Shown one piece after another: positions 1 through 7,854 of a DNA stretch of 64,000 nucleotides. This DNA comes from Ornithinimicrobium avium (GTDB taxonomy: Bacteria; Actinomycetota; Actinomycetes; Actinomycetales; Dermatophilaceae). The stretch spans positions 2,542,001 to 2,606,000 of the forward strand of contig NZ_CP031229.1 in NCBI RefSeq assembly GCF_003351765.1. Direction: 5' to 3'. The first letter of the stretch is position 1, and every line of letters starts with the position of its first letter. The translations under genes and the position numbers were made by a program. The notes under the pieces were generated by a model that was not told where the DNA came from, did not search any database, and saw only the letters and a program-made list of their open reading frames with translations.

Positions 1-2
1 TG

Positions 3-740
3 ATCACCGTGGACGACCTCAACGGCAACGGGGTCATCGACGTGGCCGGCGGCATCGGCAAGGGCTTCGAGCTGGCGATCAACAACGACATCGTCGTGCT
101 GGCCACCCCGGAGATCGCGGGCCTGCCCGCCCCGATCATCGGTCTGGTCGCCGCCGGCGGCCTGGCGGCGGCGCTGTCCACCGCCTCCGGCCTGCTGCTG
201 GTCATCTCCTCCTCCGTCGCCAACGACGTGTACTACAAGCGGATCAACCCGCAGGCGACCGAGGCGCGGCAGCTGATGGTCGGCCGCATCACGATGGGCT
301 TCGCCATCCTCGTGGCCGGCTACCTGGGCATCAACCCGCCCGGGTTCGTGGCCCAGGTCGTCGCGCTGGCGTTCGGGCTCGGAGCAGCCAGCTTCTTCCC
401 GATCCTCTTCCTCGGGATCTTCTGGAAGAAGACGACCGCGATGGGTGCCGCCGCCGGCATGGCGGCCGGACTGGCCACGACGCTGTCCTACCAGATCTGG
501 ACGCTGCCGATCTATGGCGGCAGCGACGGGATCCTGGGGATCAGCGCGACGAGCTTCGGCTTCGTCGGCATGCTGATCAACTTCATCGTGACGATCTCCG
601 TCTCGCAGGTCACCCCGGCACCCTCGGAGCGGATGCAGCAGCTGGTCGAGGAGGTGCGCTACCCGGGCCGTAGCGAGCTGGTCGTCGCCCACGCCGACGG
701 TCCGCTCGACGACGGCGACCTCGAGCTCGACAACCGGTAG
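3..740 (+). CDS. Sodium:solute symporter (SSS family), C-terminal part
   Basis: The gene enters from the left edge, so only about the last 245 residues are visible and no start is seen. The reading frame is open from base 3 to the TAG at 738-740. It shows several long hydrophobic helices, a small-residue-rich stretch (GLAAALSTASGLLLVISSS) followed by an AND-x-YYK motif, and a hydrophilic tail. These are typical of the later transmembrane segments of acetate/solute symporters of the ActP or VC_2705 type. The acidic, glycine-rich start (DDLNGNGVIDVAGG) resembles the extracellular insertion seen in the VC_2705 subfamily. It should be an inner-membrane Na+-coupled carboxylate importer; the substrate cannot be told. 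A strong hairpin follows the stop. Confidence 0.85.
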   Translation: MTVDDLNGNGVIDVAGGIGKGFELAINNDIVVLATPEIAGLPAPIIGLVAAGGLAAALSTASGLLLVISSSVANDVYYKRINPQATEARQLMVGRITMGFAILVAGYLGINPPGFVAQVVALAFGLGAASFFPILFLGIFWKKTTAMGAAAGMAAGLATTLSYQIWTLPIYGGSDGILGISATSFGFVGMLINFIVTISVSQVTPAPSERMQQLVEEVRYPGRSELVVAHADGPLDDGDLELDNR

Positions 741-765
741 CTCGCGCCGAGCCACCGCCAGCTCC

Positions 766-800
766 GGCACGGTCCCGGGTCGTCCCACCGGGACCGTGCC
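766..800 (+). terminator. Intrinsic terminator-like hairpin after the symporter
   Basis: A perfect 13-bp stem (766-778 with 788-800, arms GGCACGGTCCCGG and CCGGGACCGTGCC) and a 9-base loop lie 26 bases after the symporter stop. There is no long T run, as is common for actinobacterial terminators. Confidence 0.7.
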
Positions 801-844
801 GGCCCCCCACCTCTGCCACCCCCGCCCGTTAGGCTCGGTACGCG

Positions 845-1249
845 ATGACCACCCAGACCGCACCCACCCGCACCCGCCGGCGCAAGATGCCCGGGCAGAT
901 GCGGCTGCTCGCCGCCAGCGCGATGATCATCGTCGGGGCCTTCCTGCCGTGGCTCTACACGCAGTTCGGCCCGATCAACGGCATGCGCGGGCCCGGCCAG
1001 TGGACCGCGACCGTCGGCGTGCTCGCCCTCGCCGGCGCGCTCGTGCCGCTGCGTGTCCCCGCCGCGCTCCAGGCGCTGGCCGCCGCGGCGATCTGCGTGG
1101 CGCTGCCCGCGTGGCAGTTCTTCCACATGGCCAGCCTGGTCGGGATGCAGGGCTGGACCCCCGGTCCGGGGCTGGTCCTCACCTTCGCCGGCGGGGTCCT
1201 CGCCGGCGTCTCTGCCTGGCAGCTCTTCTCCCTGCGCCGCGCCGGCTGA
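845..1249 (+). CDS. Small integral membrane protein, unknown function
   Basis: This 134-residue protein has a basic N-terminus (TRTRRRK) and about four hydrophobic segments, roughly residues 20-38, 52-70, 73-90 and 107-127. A short polar loop with GMRGPGQW lies between the first two. I recognise no family motif. The ATG at 845 is the first start after the hairpin at 766-800, so it is probably transcribed on its own or with the rhomboid gene 32 bases downstream. Inner-membrane location is inferred from hydrophobicity alone. Confidence 0.6.
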   Translation: MTTQTAPTRTRRRKMPGQMRLLAASAMIIVGAFLPWLYTQFGPINGMRGPGQWTATVGVLALAGALVPLRVPAALQALAAAAICVALPAWQFFHMASLVGMQGWTPGPGLVLTFAGGVLAGVSAWQLFSLRRAG

Positions 1250-1281
1250 CGCACCGGCGCTCAGGCACGGGTGGCAGTGTG

Positions 1282-1923
1282 GTGCCCGTGACCGTCGCCC
1301 GACCCACCCGACCCGGCCCCACGGCCAGCCCGGGGCTGCCCGTGTGGCTGCACCGCGTCATACCCGTCCTGGTGCTCCTCGCCCTGATGTGGGTGGCCGA
1401 GCTGGCCGACCTGCTCACGCCGCTGCAGCTGGACGGCTACGGCATCCGGCCGCGCCAGGCGGACGGCCTGCCGGGGATCGTGCTCAGCCCGTTCCTGCAC
1501 CTGGGCCTGGGGCACCTGATCGCCAACACCTCCGGGCTGCTCGTGCTGGGCAGCCTGCTCGCGTGGACCACCCGGCACCTGTGGCTGGTCACCGTCGGGG
1601 TCGTCCTCCTCGGCGGCGCGGGGGTCTGGCTGCTCGGCGCGCCGCGCACGGTGGTCATCGGGGCCAGCGGGGTGGTCTACGGGTATGCCGCCTTCCTCGC
1701 CGTCTACGGGTTCGCCGCCCGCCGGATCGCGCCGGCCCTGGTCGGGGTCCTCGTGATCGTGCTCTACGGCGGACTGCTGTGGGGCGTCCTGCCGCTACGC
1801 CCGGGGGTGTCCTGGCAGGGGCACCTCTTCGGCGCCCTGGCGGGCGTGGCGCTGGCGCTGTGGCTGGGCCGCCGCGACCGCGCCGCCCGCCCCCGCTCCG
1901 CGCGACCGCGGCGCGCCCCCTGA
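1282..1923 (+). CDS. Rhomboid family intramembrane serine protease
   Basis: Rhomboids cleave transmembrane substrates within the bilayer using a Ser-His dyad. The protein has six or so membrane segments, the GxSG motif as GASGVVYG with Ser at about residue 129, and the partner His in WQGHLFGALAG at about residue 181. The HLIANTSG segment near residue 78 matches the conserved His/Asn helix that shapes the oxyanion hole. I chose the GTG at 1282, giving 213 residues; GTG at 1288 is equally possible and there is no clear Shine-Dalgarno site. The C-terminus is Arg-rich (cytosolic). Open frame continues upstream but is not rhomboid-like. It converges on ureG. Confidence 0.85.
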   Translation: MPVTVARPTRPGPTASPGLPVWLHRVIPVLVLLALMWVAELADLLTPLQLDGYGIRPRQADGLPGIVLSPFLHLGLGHLIANTSGLLVLGSLLAWTTRHLWLVTVGVVLLGGAGVWLLGAPRTVVIGASGVVYGYAAFLAVYGFAARRIAPALVGVLVIVLYGGLLWGVLPLRPGVSWQGHLFGALAGVALALWLGRRDRAARPRSARPRRAP

Positions 1924-1937
1924 CCCACGCCGGCCTC

Positions 1938-2648
1938 CTACCCGTGCTGGTGGACGGTGCCGTCGGCGTGCGAGTGCGGCGCCATCGGCCCGGGGTCGAC
2001 CGGCTCGTGCCCGCCGCCGGTGAAGGCAGCCTGCAGCTCGCGCACCCAGCCGGCCAGGGCCTCCACCGTCTCCGGGCGCTTGCGGGAGACGCCGAGCACC
2101 GGTCGCCCGTCGCGGGCGGCGCGCGCGTCGGCAAGCATCTGCTCCACGTCGACGTCCACGTGCTCGCCGAGGTCGATCTTGTTGACGACCAGCAGGTCCG
2201 CCCGCGCGATGCCGGGCCCGCCCTTGCGCGCGACGTCGCCGCCGCCGGCGACGTCGAGCACGAAGAGCTGGGCGTCGACCAGCGCCGGGGAGAAGGTCGC
2301 GGTGAGATTGTCCCCGCCCGACTCCACCAGGACGAGGTCCAGCGGCGAGAAGTCCCGCTCGAGGTCCTCCACCGCCAGCAGGTTCATCGTCACGTCGTCG
2401 CGGATCGCGGTGTGCGGGCAGGCGCCGGTCTCCACGGCGCGGATCCGCTCCTGCGGCAGCACGCCCTCGGAGCGCAGGAAGCGCGCGTCCTCGTCGGTGT
2501 AGATGTCGTTGGTGATGACGCCGATCGACATCTCCCCGGCGAGCACGCGGCACAGGCTGGCGATCGTCGAGCTCTTGCCGGTGCCGACGGGCCCGGCCAC
2601 CCCCAGCCGCAGCGCGCGGTGCGGGGCGTCGGTCGCGTTCGAGGTCAT
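1938..2648 (-). CDS. ureG: Urease accessory GTPase UreG
   Basis: UreG is the GTPase that delivers nickel during urease maturation. The 236-residue protein has the P-loop GPVGTGKSS, the metal-binding CPH motif within GACPHTAIRDD, the ESGGDNL segment and the NKIDL guanine-specificity motif. The ATG at 2648 has a good ribosome site (AAGGAGAAGGAG). The protein ends in a His-rich tail (GGGHEP, then HSHADGTVHQHG) longer than the core family. No ureE is visible in this operon, so the tail may store or ferry Ni2+; that is inference. It is the last gene of the run ureA-B-C-F-D-G. Confidence 0.96.
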   Translation of the reverse strand: MTSNATDAPHRALRLGVAGPVGTGKSSTIASLCRVLAGEMSIGVITNDIYTDEDARFLRSEGVLPQERIRAVETGACPHTAIRDDVTMNLLAVEDLERDFSPLDLVLVESGGDNLTATFSPALVDAQLFVLDVAGGGDVARKGGPGIARADLLVVNKIDLGEHVDVDVEQMLADARAARDGRPVLGVSRKRPETVEALAGWVRELQAAFTGGGHEPVDPGPMAPHSHADGTVHQHG

Positions 2649-2690
2649 GTCTGGCTCCTTCTCCTTGGGTATGGGGTGTGCCCGGGTCGG

Positions 2691-3509
2691 TCAGCGCGGC
2701 ACCGCCGACCAGCGGTCGGCGGTCGGCGACCCCCACGCGGGGCCGCACCCGGCCAGCGCGGCGTCCATCCGGCGGCGCAGCTGGAGGGCGTCCTCGCCGA
2801 GCGCCGAGACCTGCAGGGCGGTGCGGTCCAGGGGCATGGTCGCGGTGGCGTCCTGCGTCGAGGCGGCACCGATCCCGTGACCGTCCGGCTCGACGACCAC
2901 GGCGGTGCCGACGCCGCGGTGCGGACCCAGCACCGCGGCCCCCGCGTAGCCGTCGGCGCCCGGGCCGAGCTGCAGGCTCTGCGCCATGAGCGGCGCGCCC
3001 TCGCGCCGGACCCGCAGCTGCGCGCGCAGGTCGCCGGGCGGCTCGCCGTGCCGCCCCAGGACGAGCTCCTCGCGCACGAAGAGACGGGAGTCCGCGGACA
3101 GGTCGATGCGGACGTCGTGCTCGTGCGAGCAGCGGTGCGCGACGATCAGCGGCTCGGGGACCCACACGAAGGTGGCTCCCTCCTCGACCCGGACCCGGAC
3201 GAGCGTGCGCGAGGTGTCCCCGTGCGGGCCGGGCAGCACGAGGGTGGCCGAGACCTCGCGCAGCACCAGCGTCGAGCCGGCACCCACGACGACCTCGAGC
3301 TCGTAGTGGTCGCCGCCGATCGGGCCGGCCGCCCCGGTGGACAGCGTCACGCGGACCGCTGAGGGGTCCCGGCGCACGTAGGGCTCGAAGCCGCTGGCAC
3401 CGGTCGGCCGGGGCACCAGCGGTGCCTGGGCACGGAGGCGGGCGACCCGGCTGACGGGGCCCCGGGCGGTCGGCTCGGCGAGCGTGTGGACCACGGCGCG
3501 GCACCGCAT
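2691..3509 (-). CDS. ureD: Urease accessory protein UreD (UreH)
   Basis: UreD is the scaffold that binds apo-urease and recruits UreF and UreG. The sequence has typical UreD segments: the all-beta opening, LREVSATLVLPG, WVPEPLIVAHRCSHE and REELVLGRHGE. I chose the ATG at 3509 (272 residues), which follows the ureF stop by 22 bases and has a G-rich leader. An in-frame ATG at 3554 would overlap ureF and add 15 residues without a ribosome site. Order F-D-G, with ureD before ureG, differs from the common F-G-D order. It acts in the cytosol in the UreD-F-G complex. Confidence 0.9.
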   Translation of the reverse strand: MRCRAVVHTLAEPTARGPVSRVARLRAQAPLVPRPTGASGFEPYVRRDPSAVRVTLSTGAAGPIGGDHYELEVVVGAGSTLVLREVSATLVLPGPHGDTSRTLVRVRVEEGATFVWVPEPLIVAHRCSHEHDVRIDLSADSRLFVREELVLGRHGEPPGDLRAQLRVRREGAPLMAQSLQLGPGADGYAGAAVLGPHRGVGTAVVVEPDGHGIGAASTQDATATMPLDRTALQVSALGEDALQLRRRMDAALAGCGPAWGSPTADRWSAVPR

Positions 3510-3531
3510 ACCCCCGACCCGGGTGGCCGGC

Positions 3532-4215
3532 TCAGGAGGCGAAGAGACGGGCATCGAGGTCTCGGTGCTGCTCGGCGGCGACGTCGGACAGCGGCGCGCC
3601 GGGGCTGGGCAGGTCGGCGGGGTCGCCCCGGGCGGCCAGCACCGCGCGGTCGGCGAGGTCGTCCAGCCGGGGGGCCAGGCGCAGCACCGCCCGGTGGGTG
3701 GTGAAGGGGTCGACGTGCATGAGCTTGACCGCGGCGGTGGCCGGCCCGGTGACGGTCTCGTGCAGGACCGCGGCGGCCGCGGCCCGGGCCGGCGCACCCA
3801 CGGCACGCGCGACCAGCCCGTAGACCAGCGGCTGCTGGAGCTGCGGCGGCGCCTCGTCCAGCACCGGGTGCGGGCAGATCCGCTGCGCGGCGCGCAGCAG
3901 CATCCGGCCCAGGTCCACGCCGACCCGGCGCAGCGCCGGGGAGGGGGTGCGGGCCAGCAGCTCGGCGTCCAGCGCCAGCAGGGACGGCGCGCCGGCGCAG
4001 CCGTGGGCCGCGGCGGCGAAGCTGGCGTTCATCAGCCCGGTGGTCGCGGCCCGGCCCAGCAGGAAGCCCTCCAGGTCGGCCAGGTCCCGCACCCAGCCGT
4101 GGCGGACCGCCGACTCCAGGCCGCCTGAGTGGGCGTAGCTCCCGGAGGGGAAGCGGCCGTCCGCGACCATCAGCAGGGCGGCCGCGCCGCCGGCCGGCTC
4201 GGTGTCGGTCGGCAT
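3532..4215 (-). CDS. ureF: Urease accessory protein UreF
   Basis: UreF bridges UreD and the GTPase UreG and acts as a gate for nickel insertion. The 227-residue helical protein opens with LLMVADGRFPSGSYAHSGG, the classic UreF start region, and contains the AAVKLMHVDPF segment near its C-terminus. The ATG at 4215 overlaps the ureC stop as ATGA, so translation is coupled to the catalytic subunit. Open frame extends upstream through ureC in another frame but carries no UreF sequence. Length agrees with the family (about 210-230). Confidence 0.93.
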   Translation of the reverse strand: MPTDTEPAGGAAALLMVADGRFPSGSYAHSGGLESAVRHGWVRDLADLEGFLLGRAATTGLMNASFAAAAHGCAGAPSLLALDAELLARTPSPALRRVGVDLGRMLLRAAQRICPHPVLDEAPPQLQQPLVYGLVARAVGAPARAAAAAVLHETVTGPATAAVKLMHVDPFTTHRAVLRLAPRLDDLADRAVLAARGDPADLPSPGAPLSDVAAEQHRDLDARLFAS

Positions 4216-5924
4216 CAGAAGAGGAAGTAGCGCTGGGCCATCGGCAGGAACTCCGCGGGCTCGTGCTCCACGAGCTCGCCGTCCACGCGGACCGCGTAGG
4301 TGTGCGGGTCGACCTCGATGCTCGGCCGGGCGGCGTTCTGCACCATGTCGTCCTTGGTCACCCCGCGGGTCGAGGTGATCGGCACGAACTCGTGCCCGAC
4401 GTCGATCCGGTCGGCGATGCCGTCCTCCATCGCGGCCTCGGAGACGAACGCCAGGCTCGTCGCGCCGGCCGCCGGGGAGAAGGCGTTGAAGCCCAGCCGC
4501 ACCGAGACCGGCTGCGGGGTGGGGATCGAGGCGTTGGGGTCGCCGAGGGCGGCCGCGGCCGCCATCCCGCCCTTGAGCACGGTGAACGGGCGGACGCCGA
4601 AGAGCGCCGGCTGCCAGAGCACGAGGTCGGCCAGCTTGCCGGGCTCGACCGAGCCGACGTGCCGGTCGATGCCGTGCGCGATCGCCGGGTTGATCGTGTA
4701 CTTGGCGACGTAGCGGCGGGCGCGCAGGTTGTCGGCCAGACCGTCGCCGGGCAGGCTGCCGCGGACCTTCTTCATCTGGTGCGCGGTCTGCCAGGTGCGC
4801 AGCACGACCTCGCCGATCCGGCCCATCGCCTGCGCGTCGGAGGACATGATCGAGATCGCCCCGAGGTCCTGGAGCACGTCCTCGGCGGCGATCGTGCCCG
4901 CCCGCACGCGGCTCTCGGCGAAGGCCAGGTCGTTGGGCACCTGCGGGTTGAGGTGGTGGGCCACCATCACCATGTCGAGGTGCTCGTCGACGGTGTTGAC
5001 GGTGAACGGCCGGGTCGGGTTGGTGGAGGCGGGCAGCACGTTGCGCTCGGCGGCGATCCGGATGATGTCCGGCGCGTGGCCGCCGCCGGCGCCCTCGGTG
5101 TGGAAGGCGTGGAAGGTGCGTCCGCCGGCCGCCGCGAGCAGGTCCTCCACGAAGCCGGCCTCGTTGAGGGTGTCGGAGTGGATGGCCACCTGGACGCCCG
5201 ATCGCTCGGCGACCGCCAGCGTCAGGTCGATGGCGGCGGGCGTCGCGCCCCAGTCCTCGTGCACCTTGAAACCGGCCGCGCCGCCGCGCAGCTGCTCCCA
5301 GAGCGCCTCCTCGTTCATCGCGTTGCCGCGCGCGAGGAAGAGCAGGTTCAGCGGCCACGGATCCATGCCCTGGAGCATCTTCTCGATCCACCAGGCACCA
5401 GGCGTGGCCAGCGCGGCCTTGGACCCCTCCGCGGGGCCGGTGCCGCCGCCGACGACCGTGGTCGTCCCGGTCTGCAGGGCGATCCTGAGCATGTCGGGCC
5501 CGACGAAGTGCACGTGCGTGTCCACCGTGCCGGCGGTCATGATCAGGCCGTTGCCGGCCATCACCTCGGTGGAGGGGCCGATGACCAGGTCGGGGTGGAT
5601 CCCGTCCATCGTGTCCGGGTTGCCCGCCTTGCCCAGCGCGGTGATCCGTCCGTCGCGCACGCCGACGTCGGCCTTGACCACGCCCCAGTGGTCGAGGACC
5701 ACGACCCCGGTGATGACCAGGTCGGGCGTGCCCTCCGCGCGGGTCCGGGCGGACTGCCCCATCGACTCGCGGATCGACTTGCCGCCGCCGAAGACGACCT
5801 CGTCGCCGCCGGCGCAGTAGTCCTTCTCGACCTGGATCACCAGGTCGGTGTCGGCCAGCCGGATGCGGTCCCCGGTGGTGGGGCCGAAGGAGGCGACGTA
5901 CTCGGACCGGGAGATCTCAGCCAT
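4215..5924 (-). CDS. ureC: Urease alpha (catalytic) subunit UreC
   Basis: UreC carries the di-nickel site that hydrolyses urea to ammonia and carbamate. At 569 residues it is full length. Visible landmarks are the metal-binding His pair in DTHVHF (137 and 139), the carbamylated Lys 220 in FKVHEDWG, the flap segment HTEGAGGGHAPD, the HHLNPQVPNDLAFAESR region and SSDAQAMGRIGEV. All key residues are present, so an active enzyme is expected. The start at 5924 has a GAGGAG ribosome site and overlaps the end of ureB by 8 bases. Product ammonia would serve nitrogen supply or acid resistance. Confidence 0.98.
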   Translation of the reverse strand: MAEISRSEYVASFGPTTGDRIRLADTDLVIQVEKDYCAGGDEVVFGGGKSIRESMGQSARTRAEGTPDLVITGVVVLDHWGVVKADVGVRDGRITALGKAGNPDTMDGIHPDLVIGPSTEVMAGNGLIMTAGTVDTHVHFVGPDMLRIALQTGTTTVVGGGTGPAEGSKAALATPGAWWIEKMLQGMDPWPLNLLFLARGNAMNEEALWEQLRGGAAGFKVHEDWGATPAAIDLTLAVAERSGVQVAIHSDTLNEAGFVEDLLAAAGGRTFHAFHTEGAGGGHAPDIIRIAAERNVLPASTNPTRPFTVNTVDEHLDMVMVAHHLNPQVPNDLAFAESRVRAGTIAAEDVLQDLGAISIMSSDAQAMGRIGEVVLRTWQTAHQMKKVRGSLPGDGLADNLRARRYVAKYTINPAIAHGIDRHVGSVEPGKLADLVLWQPALFGVRPFTVLKGGMAAAAALGDPNASIPTPQPVSVRLGFNAFSPAAGATSLAFVSEAAMEDGIADRIDVGHEFVPITSTRGVTKDDMVQNAARPSIEVDPHTYAVRVDGELVEHEPAEFLPMAQRYFLF

Positions 5925-6507
5925 CGAGGGCTCCTCGGCACTCGCCGCGGAAGCCGAGCGCGATCCGGGCGCCCCCGATCGGGATGAGCTCGACGTCCTC
6001 GTCGACGCCGGGCTCGAAGCGCACGGAGCCGCCGGACAGGATGTTCAGCCGCTTGCCCCAGGCCGCCTGCCGGTCCAGCCGCAGCGCCGGGTTGACCTCG
6101 GCGAAGTGGTAGTGGGACCCGACCTGGATCGGGCGGTCGGAGGGGTTGCTGACCCGCAGGCGGGTGACCTCCGCGCCCTCGTTGATCCTCACCGGTCCCT
6201 CGCCGAGGAGCACCTCGCCCGGCACGACCGGGTCGGCGGCGGCCAGCTCGTCGGCGCAGTGGCGCCGCGGTGCCTGGCGTTCGTTGGTGCCCGGTCGGCG
6301 CGGCTCGCTGGGTGCGCCCACGCCGGAGGCCATCTGCCGCTGGGCCCCGGTCGACCGCGTCGTGCTGGGGTAGTCACGTCCGGGATCGTCGCTGGCGTGC
6401 TCGACGGGACGCTCCTGCCCCCCGTCGCGCAGCGTAGGGTTGTCGAACGGGTTCTCCGACAGCTCGGGACGCTCCTGGGGATCCTGGGGTGCCTGCTCGT
6501 TGCTCAT
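5917..6507 (-). CDS. ureB: Urease beta subunit UreB with long N-terminal extension
   Basis: UreB is a structural subunit of the urease trimer, usually about 100-110 residues. The canonical beta-subunit fold begins near residue 92 (PGEVLLGEGPVRINEG) and includes VGSHYHFAEVNPAL, AWGKRLNI and FEPG. The first 90 or so residues are polar, proline- and acid-rich with no hydrophobic core (MSNEQAPQDPQERPE onward) and look disordered. The ATG at 6507 lies 7 bases after the ureA stop, which supports it as the real start; a short form would leave a gap of about 270 bases inside the operon. The role of the extension is unknown. Confidence 0.92.
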   Translation of the reverse strand: MSNEQAPQDPQERPELSENPFDNPTLRDGGQERPVEHASDDPGRDYPSTTRSTGAQRQMASGVGAPSEPRRPGTNERQAPRRHCADELAAADPVVPGEVLLGEGPVRINEGAEVTRLRVSNPSDRPIQVGSHYHFAEVNPALRLDRQAAWGKRLNILSGGSVRFEPGVDEDVELIPIGGARIALGFRGECRGALDG

Positions 6508-6514
6508 CGCTCAC

Positions 6515-6817
6515 TCACTGGATCGGTCCGGTCACGGTGACGAGCTTGGTCCCGTCCGGGAAGGTGGCCTCCACCTGCACCTGGGCCAGCATCTCGGGCA
6601 CGCCCTCCATGACGTCCTCGCGGGAGAGCACGTGCCGCCCGGCCTCCATCAGGTCGGCCACCGAGTGGCCGTCGCGGGCACCCTCGAGGAGGAAGGAGGT
6701 CAGGACCGCGGTCGCCTCGGGCAGATTGAGCCGCAGGCCACGTTCGCGACGCTCCATGGCCAGCTTTCCTGCGGTGTAGACCATGAGACGTTCCTGCTCA
6801 TGGACGGTCAGAAACAT
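6515..6817 (-). CDS. ureA: Urease gamma subunit UreA
   Basis: This 100-residue protein is a complete UreA. It has the HEQERLMVYTAG opening, RGLRLNLPEA, the EGARDG segment and the VPEMLAQVQVEATFPDG C-terminal part. UreA, UreB and UreC together form the urease core. The ATG at 6817 has a perfect GAGGAGG ribosome site and lies inside the last codons of the upstream deacylase gene (10-base overlap). There is therefore no room for a separate urease promoter directly before it, and ureA is probably co-transcribed with the upstream pair. Confidence 0.97.
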   Translation of the reverse strand: MFLTVHEQERLMVYTAGKLAMERRERGLRLNLPEATAVLTSFLLEGARDGHSVADLMEAGRHVLSREDVMEGVPEMLAQVQVEATFPDGTKLVTVTGPIQ

Positions 6818-7854
6818 GCGGGCCTCCTCGCGCCGACGACGGCCTGGTCACCTCCTGCGGACAGTAGCACCGGGGAGGGCGCCGGCACCTCCTCGAGCGA
6901 GCCGATGTGCACCAGGGCGTCGCCCGAGCTGACCACCGGCGCCTCGGTCCGTCCGATGACGATGCCGTCCCGGTCAGCCTTGACGATCGTGGGCCGCCGG
7001 CCGAAGGAGTCGTGCAGCTCACCGAGGCGCCCACCGACCTGCACGTGGTCGCCGAGCGAGACGTCCATGCTCAGCAGCCCGGTCCGCCGGGCACGCACCC
7101 AGCCGCTGCGCCAGCACACCTCGCTCGGGGCGGTCGTCGGCGGGACCTCGACGTCCTCATCGAGCATCCCGAGGGTGGCGAGCACCCGCAGCACGCCGTC
7201 GACCCCGGGGGTGACGGCATACTCGTCGATCCGCCACGCCTCCCCCGCCTCGTAGAGCAGGACGCGCGCGCCGGCCTCGCGCGCGGCGGAGCGCAGCGAC
7301 CCGTCGCGCAGCTTGGCGTGGTAGGTCACCGGCGCACCGAAGACCTCGGCCAGCTCGCGGGTCCGCGGATCCTCCAGGTCGCACCGCACCTGGGGCAGGT
7401 TGGAGCGACGGTCCGAACCGGTGTGCAGGTCGATCCCGACCTCGCACTTGGCGACCACCTCGGTCATCAGCAGGTGCGCGATCCGGGCGGCCAGGGAGCC
7501 GCGCGGCGACCCGGGGAAGCTGCGGTTGAGGTCGCGGCGGTCGGGCAGGTAGCGGTCTCCGGTCATCACGCCCAGGACGTTGACGATCGGCACGGCGAGG
7601 ACCGTCCCGCGCAGCGTCCTCGGCGAGAGCCTGGCCAGCACCCGCCGGATGACCTCGATGCCCACCACCTCATCACCGTGGACCGCGGCGTCCAGCCAGA
7701 CGACGGGGCCCTCCTCGCGGCCGTGGAGGACGTGCACCGGCAGCGTCACCTGCGCGCCCGTGACCAGCCGCGTCACGTCCAGCGAGACCTCGCGGAGCTG
7801 GCCCGCGCGCACCTTGACCCCGCCGATCGGGAAGGAGGGTCGCAGGGCGCTCAC
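6808..7854 (-). CDS. AstE/aspartoacylase-type zinc deacylase (M14-like)
   Basis: The family hydrolyses N-acyl or isopeptide-type amide bonds using one zinc. The 348-residue protein shows the ligand motif HGDEVVGIEV (His and Glu) and the later DLHTGSD His, plus the substrate-arginine segment DRRDLNRSFPG. A C-terminal domain (VRARRTGLLSMDVSLGDHV) resembles the beta-barrel lid of the succinylglutamate desuccinylase/aspartoacylase group. The GTG at 7854 overlaps the stop of the preceding retropepsin gene (GTGA), and its 3' end overlaps ureA. Genes of this type commonly sit beside rimK and rimB-like genes, so it may trim a ligase-made amide; the substrate is not known. Confidence 0.85.
   Translation of the reverse strand: MSALRPSFPIGGVKVRAGQLREVSLDVTRLVTGAQVTLPVHVLHGREEGPVVWLDAAVHGDEVVGIEVIRRVLARLSPRTLRGTVLAVPIVNVLGVMTGDRYLPDRRDLNRSFPGSPRGSLAARIAHLLMTEVVAKCEVGIDLHTGSDRRSNLPQVRCDLEDPRTRELAEVFGAPVTYHAKLRDGSLRSAAREAGARVLLYEAGEAWRIDEYAVTPGVDGVLRVLATLGMLDEDVEVPPTTAPSEVCWRSGWVRARRTGLLSMDVSLGDHVQVGGRLGELHDSFGRRPTIVKADRDGIVIGRTEAPVVSSGDALVHIGSLEEVPAPSPVLLSAGGDQAVVGARRPACF

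Noticed and set aside
1053..3362. Long plus-strand open frame of 769 codons
   Set aside because: It runs across the rhomboid gene and antisense to ureG/ureD, is Arg/Pro/Gly/Ala-rich without any fold signature, and is a GC-rich shadow frame.
4263..5987. 574-codon open frame opposite ureC
   Set aside because: It is exactly antisense to a clear ureC and has the low-complexity composition of shadow frames.
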